This document shows positions 40,279-47,985 of a stretch of DNA of 64,000 nucleotides, piece by piece (the stretch's first letter is position 1; each line of letters opens with the position of its first letter). A model generated the notes under the pieces. The model was not told the DNA's origin and did no database searches. It saw only the letters and a list, made by a program, of their open reading frames with translations. The DNA is from Gammaproteobacteria bacterium MFB021 (lineage in GTDB: Bacteria > Pseudomonadota > Gammaproteobacteria > Pseudomonadales > Halomonadaceae), in the NCBI GenBank assembly GCA_000737985.1, contig JNVT01000104.1:1-64000 (forward strand). The letters run 5' to 3'. Both the position numbers and the translations under genes were made by a program.

Positions 40279-40520
40279 GCCGAACGCCGCGCGGTGGAAT
40301 CGTTGAGCGCCCGGCTAGAGCGTGCCATCTGCAGGATCAACCCGCGTGACAGATTGAGCGCGTGCATGGGATAGGAAACACCGTGGGTATCGGCGTAGTG
40401 GCCGCAGGTGTCGATGAATTCACCGCAATCGGTGCAGGTGATTTCGTCCCAGTCGTGGGCGGTATCCGGGGCGATGGCGTGCTGGCTACCACAGCGAGTG
40501 CATGAGATCTGGTATTTCAT
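40275..40520 (-). CDS. Small zinc-ribbon protein A1 (first gene of pair 1)
   Basis: 81 residues. MKYQISCTRCGSQHAI supplies the first CxxC, the invariant block DTAHDWDEITCTDCGEFI the second. A helical stretch (LSRGLILQMARSS) follows. The paralogue at 44253-44504 shares C-x-R-C-G, DTA-x-DWDEI-[ST]-C and CGEFI. ATG 40520 has a strong AGGAGGG 5 nt upstream. The pair stands alone between a terminator and the LysR gene. Function unknown; the small size and regulated leader suggest a stress or redox/zinc adaptor, which is speculation. Confidence 0.78.
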   Translation of the reverse strand: MKYQISCTRCGSQHAIAPDTAHDWDEITCTDCGEFIDTCGHYADTHGVSYPMHALNLSRGLILQMARSSRALNDSTARRSA

Positions 40521-40936
40521 GACTTCCCTCCTTGGCGCTGAGAGTGGACTTCCGGTGTCCAGGGGGTCGGCTTCCTTGCCGGTCCGGCCAGTGCGGGGGA
40601 GGCTGGCCTGCGGGACATCCTGTCCGTGTGTGACACCCTAAACTTGGCATAACCCGCAAAACTGTACAAGGGTTTTTTAAAGTACAACTCTGGGTCAGCT
40701 TATGTGGCCTGCGTTCTGGCGCGGTAAGACGTCTTTGCGGCTTGGCCGTGCGCCATGCCATTCACGCTAGCGCTCGATCTTTGCACGTCGATGACAGGCC
40801 GGTGTCAGCCCGCCGGGCGCTCTCAACCGAATGCTTTCAAGAGAGGGCGGCTCTGGAGCAGGTGCCAGGGAAAGGTCTTTGAGAAAGCTCTGAGAGGAAG
40901 ATCGGCAATCTTGGGTGACAGTCTGTGAAAACAGCC
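40521..40936 (-). promoter_or_regulatory. Leader and upstream region of zinc-ribbon pair 1 (416 bp, no gene)
   Basis: Two GTACAA boxes (40664-40669 and 40682-40687, plus-strand reading) are 18 bp apart, about 150 nt before the A1 start. The same arrangement precedes pair 2. Closer to the gene, a hairpin CGGC-AAGGAA-GCCG (leftward strand, 40568-40581) presents GGA in its loop, the format of CsrA/RsmA sites; a matching hairpin occurs at 44531-44545. Nothing else is recognised up to the LysR stop. Confidence 0.55.
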
Positions 40937-41863
40937 TCAGGAGGCCGGCGGTGCGCCGAGCGGGCCCATCTCGCCATTCAGAATGGTGTCCAAAAGCTCC
41001 TGAGCGCAGCCGGGCAGCACGCCTTCGTCACGAATCAGCAGCGTGCGCTCACGGTAGGCCCAGGCATCGCCGAGATGGCGTACCTGCAGCTTCATGCTGG
41101 CTTGATAGCGCCGCGCGCAGGACTCGGGAATGATCCCCACGCCGACCCCGGCCTCGATCATGCGGCAGGCCGATTCGAAGCCGAACACCTGAATACGCAC
41201 CGGCAGCGGCAGGCCGAGCTCGAGCGCCTTCACCTGCAGGAAATGAAACAGCGTGCTGCCCTCGTGGAGCCCGACATGGGGGAAATCGAGCGCATCCTCG
41301 AAGGTCACCGTGTCGCGGCTCGCCAGCGGGTGCTCCCACGGGGTAGCCAGAACCAGCCGGTCGCGACTGAAGGGCAGCGAGCGCAGCCGCGGCGGCACCT
41401 CCATCCCCACCATGATGCCGAGAACCCCCATGTCGGCGGTGCCATCGAGCACGCCGCGAATGATATCGCTGGTCATGCGCTCCTGCAGATCGACGGTCAC
41501 GCCGGGGCGAGAGGCGAGAAACTCGGCCAGCACCTCGGGCATGAACTCGATCACTGCAGTGGTGTTGGCGAAGATACGCAGATGCCCGCTGGCGCCATCG
41601 GCGTAGGCTGAGAAGTCACTCTTGACCCGCTCAACCTGACGCAGGATCAGGCGTGCATGGTGCAGCAGACGCTCTCCGGCGGGCGTCAGCTCCACGCCTT
41701 GGGCGCTGCGATAGAACAGGCGATTATCGAGCTGCTGTTCGAGGGTCTTGATCCGCCCGCTGACCGCGGCGGTGGAGAGGTGCGCGCGGCTGGCACCGGC
41801 GGTAAGGCTGCGTGCCTCGGCGACGTGAACGAAGATACGAAGATCGGCGAGATCGAAATGCAT
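40937..41863 (-). CDS. LysR-family transcriptional regulator
   Basis: 308 residues. N-terminal winged HTH (LRIFVHVAEARSLTAGASRA, HLSTAAVSGRIKTLEQQL) and a periplasmic-binding-like effector domain. ATG 41863 (MHFDLADL) is the family start. No divergent metabolic gene is adjacent: the upstream neighbour is an unrelated lipoprotein gene 114 nt away, transcribed in the same direction. The target and ligand are unknown. Confidence 0.88.
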   Translation of the reverse strand: MHFDLADLRIFVHVAEARSLTAGASRAHLSTAAVSGRIKTLEQQLDNRLFYRSAQGVELTPAGERLLHHARLILRQVERVKSDFSAYADGASGHLRIFANTTAVIEFMPEVLAEFLASRPGVTVDLQERMTSDIIRGVLDGTADMGVLGIMVGMEVPPRLRSLPFSRDRLVLATPWEHPLASRDTVTFEDALDFPHVGLHEGSTLFHFLQVKALELGLPLPVRIQVFGFESACRMIEAGVGVGIIPESCARRYQASMKLQVRHLGDAWAYRERTLLIRDEGVLPGCAQELLDTILNGEMGPLGAPPAS

Positions 41864-41977
41864 GGCGCTCGGCGTCGCTGGGGAGTGACAGGGCAGACGA
41901 GTATAGCGCCGTGGCGGGTGGGCACGAAATGTCGCGGTCAATGCCGGGGGCAGCTCTCTGCCCCCGGCGTGGGCCTG

Positions 41978-42496
41978 TCAGATCTGGCCCAGGTAGCGCA
42001 GGTTGCCGCGTTGCGACTGTGGCACGTCTTCGAGCAGCACCACGTTGAGCTTGTGCCCATCGTCGCTGGTGGAGGAGACCGCGGTTCCCAGGGTGGCGTC
42101 CACCGCATCCGGGCTGAGCGAATACATCTTGCCCGAGAAGGGGTCGACCGCGAACCAGCCGATCAGACCGCCGAAGACCAGGTTGCCGGCCAGATACCAT
42201 CCGTTGGGCGAACTGCTGATGTTGAGTGTCAGCGGCGCATAGCCGGGCTTGTCGAGAGAGAGCCGGTAGTCCTTGCCGCCCCAGTAGGAGCCATCGCTCT
42301 TGGCCAGGGTCACGGTGGTCGGGGTCTGGCCCTCGAAGATCTGCTTGCCGGTCTCGTCGACGATGGCGATATGCGCCTGTGACGGGGTGCTGGAAATGGC
42401 GATCGTTTGATTGCTGTCGCCGACGATGGAGGCGCAGCCGGTCAGGGCGAGAGTACCCAGTGCGAGTAGGGCGGAGAGCGTGGCTTTGAACGTCAC
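41978..42496 (-). CDS. PEGA-like lipoprotein
   Basis: 172 residues. Lipoprotein signal peptide with lipobox LALTGC (Cys21), then a PEGA-like beta domain (SSTPSQAHIAIVDETGKQIF, TPTTVTLAKSDG), a GYAPLTLNIS repeat-type strand, and a glycine-rich helix NLVFGGLIGWFAVDPFSGKM that may insert in a membrane. The start is GTG 42496 with GGGAA upstream. PEGA domains are thought to bind surface polysaccharide or act as spacers. Monocistronic. Confidence 0.78.
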   Translation of the reverse strand: MTFKATLSALLALGTLALTGCASIVGDSNQTIAISSTPSQAHIAIVDETGKQIFEGQTPTTVTLAKSDGSYWGGKDYRLSLDKPGYAPLTLNISSSPNGWYLAGNLVFGGLIGWFAVDPFSGKMYSLSPDAVDATLGTAVSSTSDDGHKLNVVLLEDVPQSQRGNLRYLGQI

Positions 42497-42815
42497 GTAG
42501 AAGGTTCCCTTTTTGCTTTTTTTGACGGCATGTTGGCATTGGCCGTTTCTTTGATTCGTCAGATGCTGAATGAAAGAAACTTCTGAAGATCGGTGGTCAC
42601 CTTAATGAAATGGTGACGTATTGTAAATATAAGTTAATGTAGGTAAATGTCGTGTATTGTTGTAAGATATTGGCTATTGACAGCCCAGAAAGCCCGGTAT
42701 GACTGGGCCGGGTGCTGGTATTGCGCAAGCACGTGGCAAAGGACCACATAGGTTATCGTAGCGCCCGGTGGAGAGGCTCTAGAGTGGCGACACTTTCATA
42801 AGGAGGTGCCGATCC
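42497..42815 (+). other. 319-bp AT-richer intergenic region with a possible promoter
   Basis: No gene. TTGACA (42677-42682) and TATGAC (42698-42703) with a 15-nt spacer could drive the rightward gene at 42816. The stretch 42590-42670 is markedly AT-rich compared with its surroundings. Confidence 0.4.
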
Positions 42816-43451
42816 ATGGAGTGGTTCGCACAGAACAGCCGGGCAATCACCGCCGTGAGCAGCTTGTTCACGCTGTTTGTCTGGATCTTTTATGCACAGA
42901 TTCTCTACCGTAATTTTGCGCGCACTCGGCGGCCCAGGATCATCATCAATCGGGGTCATGGCAACGGCCTCGGGGCGCGCTGCTTGATCAGCAACATGAG
43001 TTCCGAGCCGATCTTTCTCGAGCACGTGATCGTCTCACTGCATACCAGTGAAGGCTGGTTGACCAAGGATCTGATCGACGAAGAGGTCAACTATCTGCGA
43101 GAGGCGGAGTCCGATAGTCAGCACGTTTCCAGCCAGGGGCCGATGCTCTCCGGCAGCTTCAGCCATATCGGTACCTTCCGCGCGATCATCCAGCAGATCT
43201 GCCGCGGCCACGATATCGACTTCGCTCAGGGGCATACCAGTAACGGGGCCAAGCTGCACCATCTCGATGTGCGGGTGGTGGCGATCTATGGCAGCGAAGA
43301 TCATCCCATTGGTGCGGCTCGTCGCTTTCGGATGGAGCAGGAGGGGGATGGAGATGCCTGCGTACTCGTGCCGGTCTCCATCGATACCAAGCGCTATGCC
43401 AGCCGGCTGCAGCGCTGGCGGGTGCGCCAGTGGATTCGTCGCCTCGACTGA
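42816..43451 (+). CDS. Hypothetical membrane-anchored protein
   Basis: 211 residues, family not recognised. One N-terminal membrane helix (ITAVSSLFTLFVWIFYAQIL) is followed by a soluble domain starting RRPRIIINRGHGNGLGARC and rich in beta strands, ending in a basic amphipathic tail (RYASRLQRWRVRQWIRRLD) that could lie on the membrane. ATG 42816 has AAGGAGG 8 nt upstream, so the gene is credible. It ends beside a 26-bp palindrome and is convergent with cspA. No function proposed. Confidence 0.7.
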   Translation: MEWFAQNSRAITAVSSLFTLFVWIFYAQILYRNFARTRRPRIIINRGHGNGLGARCLISNMSSEPIFLEHVIVSLHTSEGWLTKDLIDEEVNYLREAESDSQHVSSQGPMLSGSFSHIGTFRAIIQQICRGHDIDFAQGHTSNGAKLHHLDVRVVAIYGSEDHPIGAARRFRMEQEGDGDACVLVPVSIDTKRYASRLQRWRVRQWIRRLD

Positions 43452-43483
43452 GAGTCGAGGCCCAAACTCGAGGCCCAAACGCA

Positions 43484-43509
43484 ACGAAGCCCGCATATGC
43501 GGGCTTCGT
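43484..43509. terminator. 26-bp perfect palindrome between convergent genes
   Basis: ACGAAGCCCGCAT and its exact reverse complement are fused without spacer. It lies between the convergent 42816 gene and cspA and probably terminates both, although T-tracts are short. A 13-bp direct repeat (CTCGAGGCCCAAA) precedes it. Confidence 0.7.
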
Positions 43510-43546
43510 CGGCACTATCTTGCGCCGTGGCGCAGGGCTAGCAAGA

Positions 43547-43750
43547 TCAGAGCGGCTTGATGTTGGAAGCCTGCAGGCCTTTTTTGCCTTGAGTCACGTC
43601 GAAGGAGACTTCTTGGCCTTCCTGCAGCGACTTGAAGCCGCTCGCTTGGATTTCAGAGAAGTGTGCGAACAGGTCGTCGCCGCCTTCGGACGGAGTGATG
43701 AAGCCAAAGCCCTTGGAGTCGTTGAACCACTTAACGGTGCCAGTTGCCAT
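43547..43750 (-). CDS. Cold-shock protein (CspA family)
   Basis: 67 residues, a single cold-shock domain. RNP1 is KGFGFITP and RNP2 is DLFAHFSEI, in the context [18 protein letters not shown]. It binds single-stranded RNA/DNA and melts secondary structure. ATG 43750 follows GAGGAA by 8 nt. The roughly 290 nt upstream carry no gene and may include a long structured leader as in cspA-type mRNAs, though a cold-box was not verified. Confidence 0.96.
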   Translation of the reverse strand: MATGTVKWFNDSKGFGFITPSEGGDDLFAHFSEIQASGFKSLQEGQEVSFDVTQGKKGLQASNIKPL

Positions 43751-44040
43751 GTGTCGAATTCCTCAATACGTGAGCTTGCGCTCAAAAGTTGCCGGGTAAT
43801 ACCCGAATTAGTGGGCAAAACAAGGGGATATAACCAGGCTACCGATTGACTCGACTGCGACTGACAATATGCGACTTGCTACCTACCTGCTTCAGGGTGC
43901 GGCCTTGAGGCCGAAGTGTCAAACGATATTTTCGCTGAGGCGAGAAAATATTGGTCGATGCCCGCGCGGGCCGGCACGTCGGGGCGATCTACCACTAAAA
44001 GCACCACTCCGCACCGAGGGAATTGAGAGAGCGTGAGGGC

Positions 44041-44256
44041 TCAGCGCCCGGCGCCCGCATGCTGTGCGCTGCAATGCCCATCGATGACCGCGGCGTCAGT
44101 CGCGCGATGCGCGCCGAAGGCGGCAGCGGGCCGTGAACGCCCCAATTGGCGGTGGGCGTTGCAGCGCTCGCAGATGCCGCGCTCGGGGGCGAGCGACACA
44201 TCGAAGCGATCGTGGCCGCAGACCCAGCACCTGACATCGAGACGCACCGCGCTCAT
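44041..44256 (-). CDS. Small zinc-ribbon protein B2 (second gene of pair 2)
   Basis: 71 residues, paralogue of B1 (40075-40278). CWVCGHDRFDVSLAPERGIC runs into CERCNAHRQLG, so both CxxC pairs and the AH after the second are kept, with a spacer two residues shorter. The tail is divergent and low-complexity. ATG 44256 overlaps the A2 stop as ATGA. Same order, same coupling and same orientation as pair 1. Confidence 0.75.
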   Translation of the reverse strand: MSAVRLDVRCWVCGHDRFDVSLAPERGICERCNAHRQLGRSRPAAAFGAHRATDAAVIDGHCSAQHAGAGR

Positions 44257-44504
44257 GCCGCCTCCCCGGTGATGCCGATGAGACTGGCATCGCCCGGCTC
44301 CTCGCGCGCCATACGCACCAGCGCCTCCACAGAGAGGCTCAGCGTGTGCAGGCGGTGGTTGAGTGAACCGAAGGCGGCGTTGTGGTCACGTGTGGCGATG
44401 AACTCGCCGCAGCCAACGCAGCTGATCTCGTCCCAGTCCTGGGCGGTGTCGGTGGAGTGACCCTGAGTATGGCCACAGCGGTGACAGGCAATATCGTGTT
44501 TCAT
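44253..44504 (-). CDS. Small zinc-ribbon protein A2 (first gene of pair 2)
   Basis: 83 residues, paralogue of A1. MKHDIACHRCGHTQG carries the first CxxC, DTAQDWDEISCVGCGEFI the second, and a C-terminal helix reads LSLSVEALVRMARE, aligned to LSRGLILQMARSS in A1. ATG 44504 with AGGAAGG 5 nt upstream is preferred over an in-frame ATG 18 nt earlier because MKxxI matches A1. It lies divergent from the HVA1-like gene, with the shared GTACAA element in between. Confidence 0.78.
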   Translation of the reverse strand: MKHDIACHRCGHTQGHSTDTAQDWDEISCVGCGEFIATRDHNAAFGSLNHRLHTLSLSVEALVRMAREEPGDASLIGITGEAA

Positions 44505-44530
44505 GGGGGCCTTCCTAGGCATCTAGACGT

Positions 44531-44545
44531 CGGTCTTCCTGACCG
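44531..44545 (-). promoter_or_regulatory. Leader hairpin with GGA loop before A2
   Basis: On the leftward strand CGGTC-AGGAA-GACCG, 27 nt before the A2 start. It corresponds to CGGC-AAGGAA-GCCG before A1, with a changed base pair preserving the stem. GGA in a short loop is the core of CsrA/RsmA-binding sites. Confidence 0.45.
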
Positions 44546-44654
44546 GCGGTACTCAATGGTGGCAGTCCTTGCCAAGCGGTTTCAGCATCCGATGCTGACT
44601 CCAGAAGCCACAATCCTTGCGGCGTGATGGCAGAGTGGCACACTCACAAAACTT

Positions 44655-44678
44655 GTACAAGTATAATTAGGAGTACAA
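44655..44678. promoter_or_regulatory. Bipartite GTACAA element between A2 and the HVA1-like gene
   Basis: GTACAA at 44655-44660 and 44673-44678, the first within the palindrome ACTTGTACAAGT (44652-44663). The same two boxes, 18 bp apart and flanked by CAAAACT on one side and a TC on the other, occur at 40664-40687. TATAAT at 44662-44667 could be the -10 of the rightward gene. Confidence 0.6.
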
Positions 44679-44709
44679 TTCGTGCAGAGCTGGAAACGGA
44701 GAACTGGCG

Positions 44710-44931
44710 ATGTCGACGTCGACCTTCAAGCAGCGTGAGTGGGTCAAGTGGAAGTGGGGGCCGAACTGGGCCGAAGGGCAGGTGACCAAGCGTTTTCACG
44801 AGCCGGTGACACGTAAGCTGCAGGGCAGCGAAGTCACCCGTAAGGGCTCCAAGGCCAACCCGGCGTATCTGATCAAGCAGGAGGATGGCTCGCGTGTGTT
44901 GAAGCTGCACAGTGAGCTGCAAAAAGCCTAA
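44710..44931 (+). CDS. HVA1/DUF2945 TUDOR-like small protein
   Basis: 73 residues matching the 'hypervirulence associated' TUDOR-like family: REWVKWKWGPNWAEGQVTKR, then VTRKGSKANPAYLIKQEDGS and VLKLHSEL. These are one-domain SH3-like barrels of unknown function. ATG 44710 is preceded by GGAGAA. Its stop TAA overlaps the stop of the convergent nitronate monooxygenase gene by 4 nt. Divergent from zinc-ribbon pair 2, so it may share the GTACAA-dependent control. Confidence 0.85.
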   Translation: MSTSTFKQREWVKWKWGPNWAEGQVTKRFHEPVTRKLQGSEVTRKGSKANPAYLIKQEDGSRVLKLHSELQKA

Positions 44932-46001
44932 GCACTGCTGGCCCGGCGCCACTCTGCGGCGAGCGTCTCGACCAGAGCCGCCGCGGGTAGCGCTCGCGCG
45001 CGGTCGGCCCCGGTGCCCGCCCACTGGGCGCCGTAGGTGCCATCGCCGCTGGCCTTGGCGGCGGCGTTCAGCGCCTTGCCCAAGTCATAGGCACAGGGAT
45101 AGGCGGGTATCTCATCCGCCTGTGCGTCACGCGCCCAGTTGGTGAAACCGTTTTCCAGACAGCGCGCCGGGCGCCCGGAAATGGCCCGGGTCATCACGGT
45201 CTTGCCCCCGGCTGCCAGGCGCTCTCGGTAGGCCGGGTCCGCGGCGCTCTCCGGGCAGCCGATAAAGGCCGTACCCAGCTGCGCCGCGCTGGCGCCCCAC
45301 GACAGCGCCCGGGCGATATCCACGCCATCCATCAGCCCGCCGGCGGCAATGATCGGTAGGTCGAATTCCGCCACCAGCCGGCGCGTGAGCGCCTCTGTGG
45401 AGAGACGTTCATCATCACCTTCGGGGTCGAAGATGCCGCGGTGCCCACCCGCCGACCATCCTTGCGCGATGATCGCATCCAGGCCACTGGCGGCGATCCG
45501 GCGCCCTTCCTCCAAGGATGTTGCGGTGGCCAGCAGCAGGCAGCCTGCGCCACGCAGTGCCTCGATCTGCGCCGCCGTGGGTAGACCGAAGTGAAAACTG
45601 ATCACGGCAGGGCGAGTCTCCAGCAGAACCTCCAGCATCGCTGGGTCCAACTGAAAAGGGCGATAAATCTCTTCCAGCGCTGGCGGCGGTGTACTGCCGA
45701 AGGTCTCGAACAGCGGCCGGGCGCGCTCGATCCAGCGCGACTCGACCTCGGCGTCGCGTGCCGGCGCTGCGTGGCAAAACAGGTTGACCTGAAAGGGGCG
45801 TGCGGTCAGCGCCTGGGTGCGGAGGATCGCCGCATGTGCCGCTACCGGGGCCGATGCCCCCAGGCCCAGCCCGCCCAGCGCGCCGGCATTGGAGACTGCC
45901 GCTGCCAACTCGGGGGTGGCCGTGCCGGCCATGGGCGCCTGCAGCAGCGGCAGCGTCAGCGCCTGAAACAGCGCCTGTGTCGAAGCGTATCGTGGGTTCA
46001 C
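44928..46001 (-). CDS. Nitronate monooxygenase / 2-nitropropane dioxygenase-like flavoprotein
   Basis: 357 residues, TIM-barrel FMN protein. LLQAPMAGTATPELAAAVSN, NAGALGGLGLG and the phosphate-binding AQGWSAGGHRGIF, IIAAGGLMDGVDIARALSWG and LGTAFIGCPESA are family hallmarks. It oxidises alkyl nitronates, or in some members has other FMN-dependent roles. The start is GTG 46001 with AGGTGA just upstream. It lies near hmp in the same direction, about 96 nt downstream, which would fit a reactive-nitrogen theme, but co-transcription is not proven. Confidence 0.88.
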   Translation of the reverse strand: MNPRYASTQALFQALTLPLLQAPMAGTATPELAAAVSNAGALGGLGLGASAPVAAHAAILRTQALTARPFQVNLFCHAAPARDAEVESRWIERARPLFETFGSTPPPALEEIYRPFQLDPAMLEVLLETRPAVISFHFGLPTAAQIEALRGAGCLLLATATSLEEGRRIAASGLDAIIAQGWSAGGHRGIFDPEGDDERLSTEALTRRLVAEFDLPIIAAGGLMDGVDIARALSWGASAAQLGTAFIGCPESAADPAYRERLAAGGKTVMTRAISGRPARCLENGFTNWARDAQADEIPAYPCAYDLGKALNAAAKASGDGTYGAQWAGTGADRARALPAAALVETLAAEWRRASSA

Positions 46002-46097
46002 GGGTCACCTATTTAGCTGAATCGTTTACCTTCACTGAGTCCTTCTGTATTACCCGGCCTTTCTCTTTTATCCGGTCTTTCACCCGACACGGCGGGA

Positions 46098-47321
46098 TCA
46101 GCTCGCCAGCATCTGCCCTGGGCCGAAACACTCGTAGTGGCGGTTCTCCGCGCTCACCCCCTGGTCGGCCAGCAGCCGGTCCAGCGCACGCATCATCGGC
46201 AGCGGGCCGCACACATGGTAGCTGGCCGCCGAATCGCCCACCCAGGCGGCGAGATCTGCCGCTTCCAGCAGGCCATGCTTGATTCCGGTCACTGAGTCGG
46301 CGGGGGCATCGGCACGCGGTTCGTCGTAACACAGATGCAGCGAAAAGTTGGCGTGTGCCCGGGCCAGTTCCGCCAGCTCTTCGCTGAAAGCCCGCACACC
46401 GGCGTGCCGGGCAAGCTGGATCATCACCACCTGCCGCTTCGGTGACGCGGCCAGAGCGGCATGCGCCATCGAGATCAGCGGGGTAATCCCTACACCACCG
46501 CCGATCAGCACCACCGGGCGGGCCGGGTCTTCCGGCAGCGTGAGTTCGAAGGTGCCATAGGGCGGTGTGAGCTCGACCTGATCCCCCTCGGTGAGTGTGG
46601 CATGAATCTGTGGCGATACCTGGCCTGCCGGCTGCTCGGCGTTACCCGTCTCATGCTTGATGCTGAGGCGATAGGTTTCGCTGCCGGGGGCATTGGAAAG
46701 GCTGTACTGGCGCATCAGCCAGTTGCCTGCCGCATCCGTCAGCCGCAGGGTCACGTATTGACCGGGCGAGTGGGCCGGCAGCGTGCGGCCGTCGCTCGGC
46801 GCCAGATAGAGCGAGACGATGTTCTCGCTCTCCGCCTGGCGGCGTACGATGGTGAATGGCAGGAACCCGGCCCAGCCCTGGGTTTCGCGCTGCTGAGTGT
46901 AGAGTTCATGCTCGCGGCCGATGAACACCGCAGCCAGCTGGGCGTAAGCTGCCTTCCAGGCGTCAACGATCTCCGGTGTGGCGGCATCGCCCAGAACCTC
47001 CTGGATCGAGGCGATCAGGTTCTCACCCACGATGGGGTAGTGCTCCGGGCGAATGGTCAGCGAGGCATGCTTGTGCGCGATCACCTCCACCGCCGGCGCC
47101 AGCGCGGCCGTATCATCGATATGGCGTGCGTAGGCCAGGATCGCCCCCGCCAGGGCCCGTTGCTGCGCGCCCTCGCGCTGATGCGCGGGATTGAAGTAGG
47201 GCTTCACTTCGGGATTGTGCGCGAACATACGAGTGTAAAAATGGCGGGTCAATGTATCCCCATGAGCCTCGAGCACGGGAATGGTCTGCTTGACGGTGGC
47301 GATCTGGTCTGGACTGAGCAT
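46098..47321 (-). CDS. hmp: Flavohemoglobin, nitric oxide dioxygenase
   Basis: 407 residues: globin domain (1-~140, proximal His85 in AHKHASL), FAD domain (RQYSLSNAPGSETYRLSIKH) and NAD domain (GGGVGITPLISMAHAAL; C-terminal YECFGPGQM). It converts NO plus O2 to nitrate using NADH. ATG 47321 follows GGGAG. It diverges from nsrR, with two NsrR-like repeats in between, so it is expected to be induced by NO. Confidence 0.97.
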   Translation of the reverse strand: MLSPDQIATVKQTIPVLEAHGDTLTRHFYTRMFAHNPEVKPYFNPAHQREGAQQRALAGAILAYARHIDDTAALAPAVEVIAHKHASLTIRPEHYPIVGENLIASIQEVLGDAATPEIVDAWKAAYAQLAAVFIGREHELYTQQRETQGWAGFLPFTIVRRQAESENIVSLYLAPSDGRTLPAHSPGQYVTLRLTDAAGNWLMRQYSLSNAPGSETYRLSIKHETGNAEQPAGQVSPQIHATLTEGDQVELTPPYGTFELTLPEDPARPVVLIGGGVGITPLISMAHAALAASPKRQVVMIQLARHAGVRAFSEELAELARAHANFSLHLCYDEPRADAPADSVTGIKHGLLEAADLAAWVGDSAASYHVCGPLPMMRALDRLLADQGVSAENRHYECFGPGQMLAS

Positions 47322-47372
47322 GGTGACTCCCCGATGGCGGGTAGGGCTGGCGGCTGGCGCCAGCGTTTATTA

Positions 47373-47415
47373 ATTGGTATTTCATCTACCAATTTAAATT
47401 GGAGTATCATTTACC
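47373..47415. promoter_or_regulatory. Tandem imperfect repeats between hmp and nsrR, probable NsrR sites
   Basis: ATTGGTATTTCATCTACC (47373-47390) and ATTGGAGTATCATTTACC (47398-47415) agree at 14 of 18 positions, 25 bp apart. The first is also part of an inverted repeat ATTGGTA-N7-TACCAAT. Position between the divergent genes fits NsrR operators. Confidence 0.6.
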
Positions 47416-47437
47416 TCTTTATGACTGTCAAGCGATC

Positions 47438-47875
47438 ATGAAACTCACCACGCACACCGACTACGCGCTGCGGCTGCTGATCTATCTGGCGATCCGGGGC
47501 GACGACATGCCCGCGACCGTGCAATCGGCGGCGGGCCACTACGGTATTTCCGGGCACCATCTGGCCAAGGTCTCGCAGACGCTGGTGCAGTTGGGCTATG
47601 TCTCCAGCCTGCGCGGGCGGGGCGGCGGCCTGCGCCTGAATCGCCCGCCTGAAGAGATCAATATCGGCGCGCTGATTCGGCAGACCGAGAACCTCGAACT
47701 GCTGGAGTGCTTCGGGCCCAACTCGACCTGCCCGATCGACCCCGCCTGCCGGCTCAAGCACGTGCTGTGGTCCGCCCAGCAGGCGTTCATGCAGGTGCTG
47801 GATGGCTACGTGCTGGCGGACATGATCGAGAACCGCGAGGCGCTGCGCCTGCTGATCTCGAGCGACGCTAGCTGA
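47438..47875 (+). CDS. nsrR: Nitric-oxide-sensing Rrf2-family repressor NsrR
   Basis: A 145-residue Rrf2 protein. Winged HTH with YGISGHHLAKVSQTLVQLGY and a wing SSLRGRGGGLRLNRP; three cysteines at 91, 98 and 104 (LECFGPNSTCPIDPACRLK) ligate the NO-sensitive Fe-S cluster. ATG 47438 matches the family N-terminus MKLTTHTDYALRLLIYLA. Divergent from hmp, its classical target. Confidence 0.94.
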   Translation: MKLTTHTDYALRLLIYLAIRGDDMPATVQSAAGHYGISGHHLAKVSQTLVQLGYVSSLRGRGGGLRLNRPPEEINIGALIRQTENLELLECFGPNSTCPIDPACRLKHVLWSAQQAFMQVLDGYVLADMIENREALRLLISSDAS

Positions 47876-47985
47876 GAGCGGCGCGGCAAGTACACGACTG
47901 CACGATCGTTCAATACCGCTCCCTCGGGCGCCTTCACACTGGCGACGCATTCATGTGAATGGCACCGAGAAATAGCGAGTCAATC

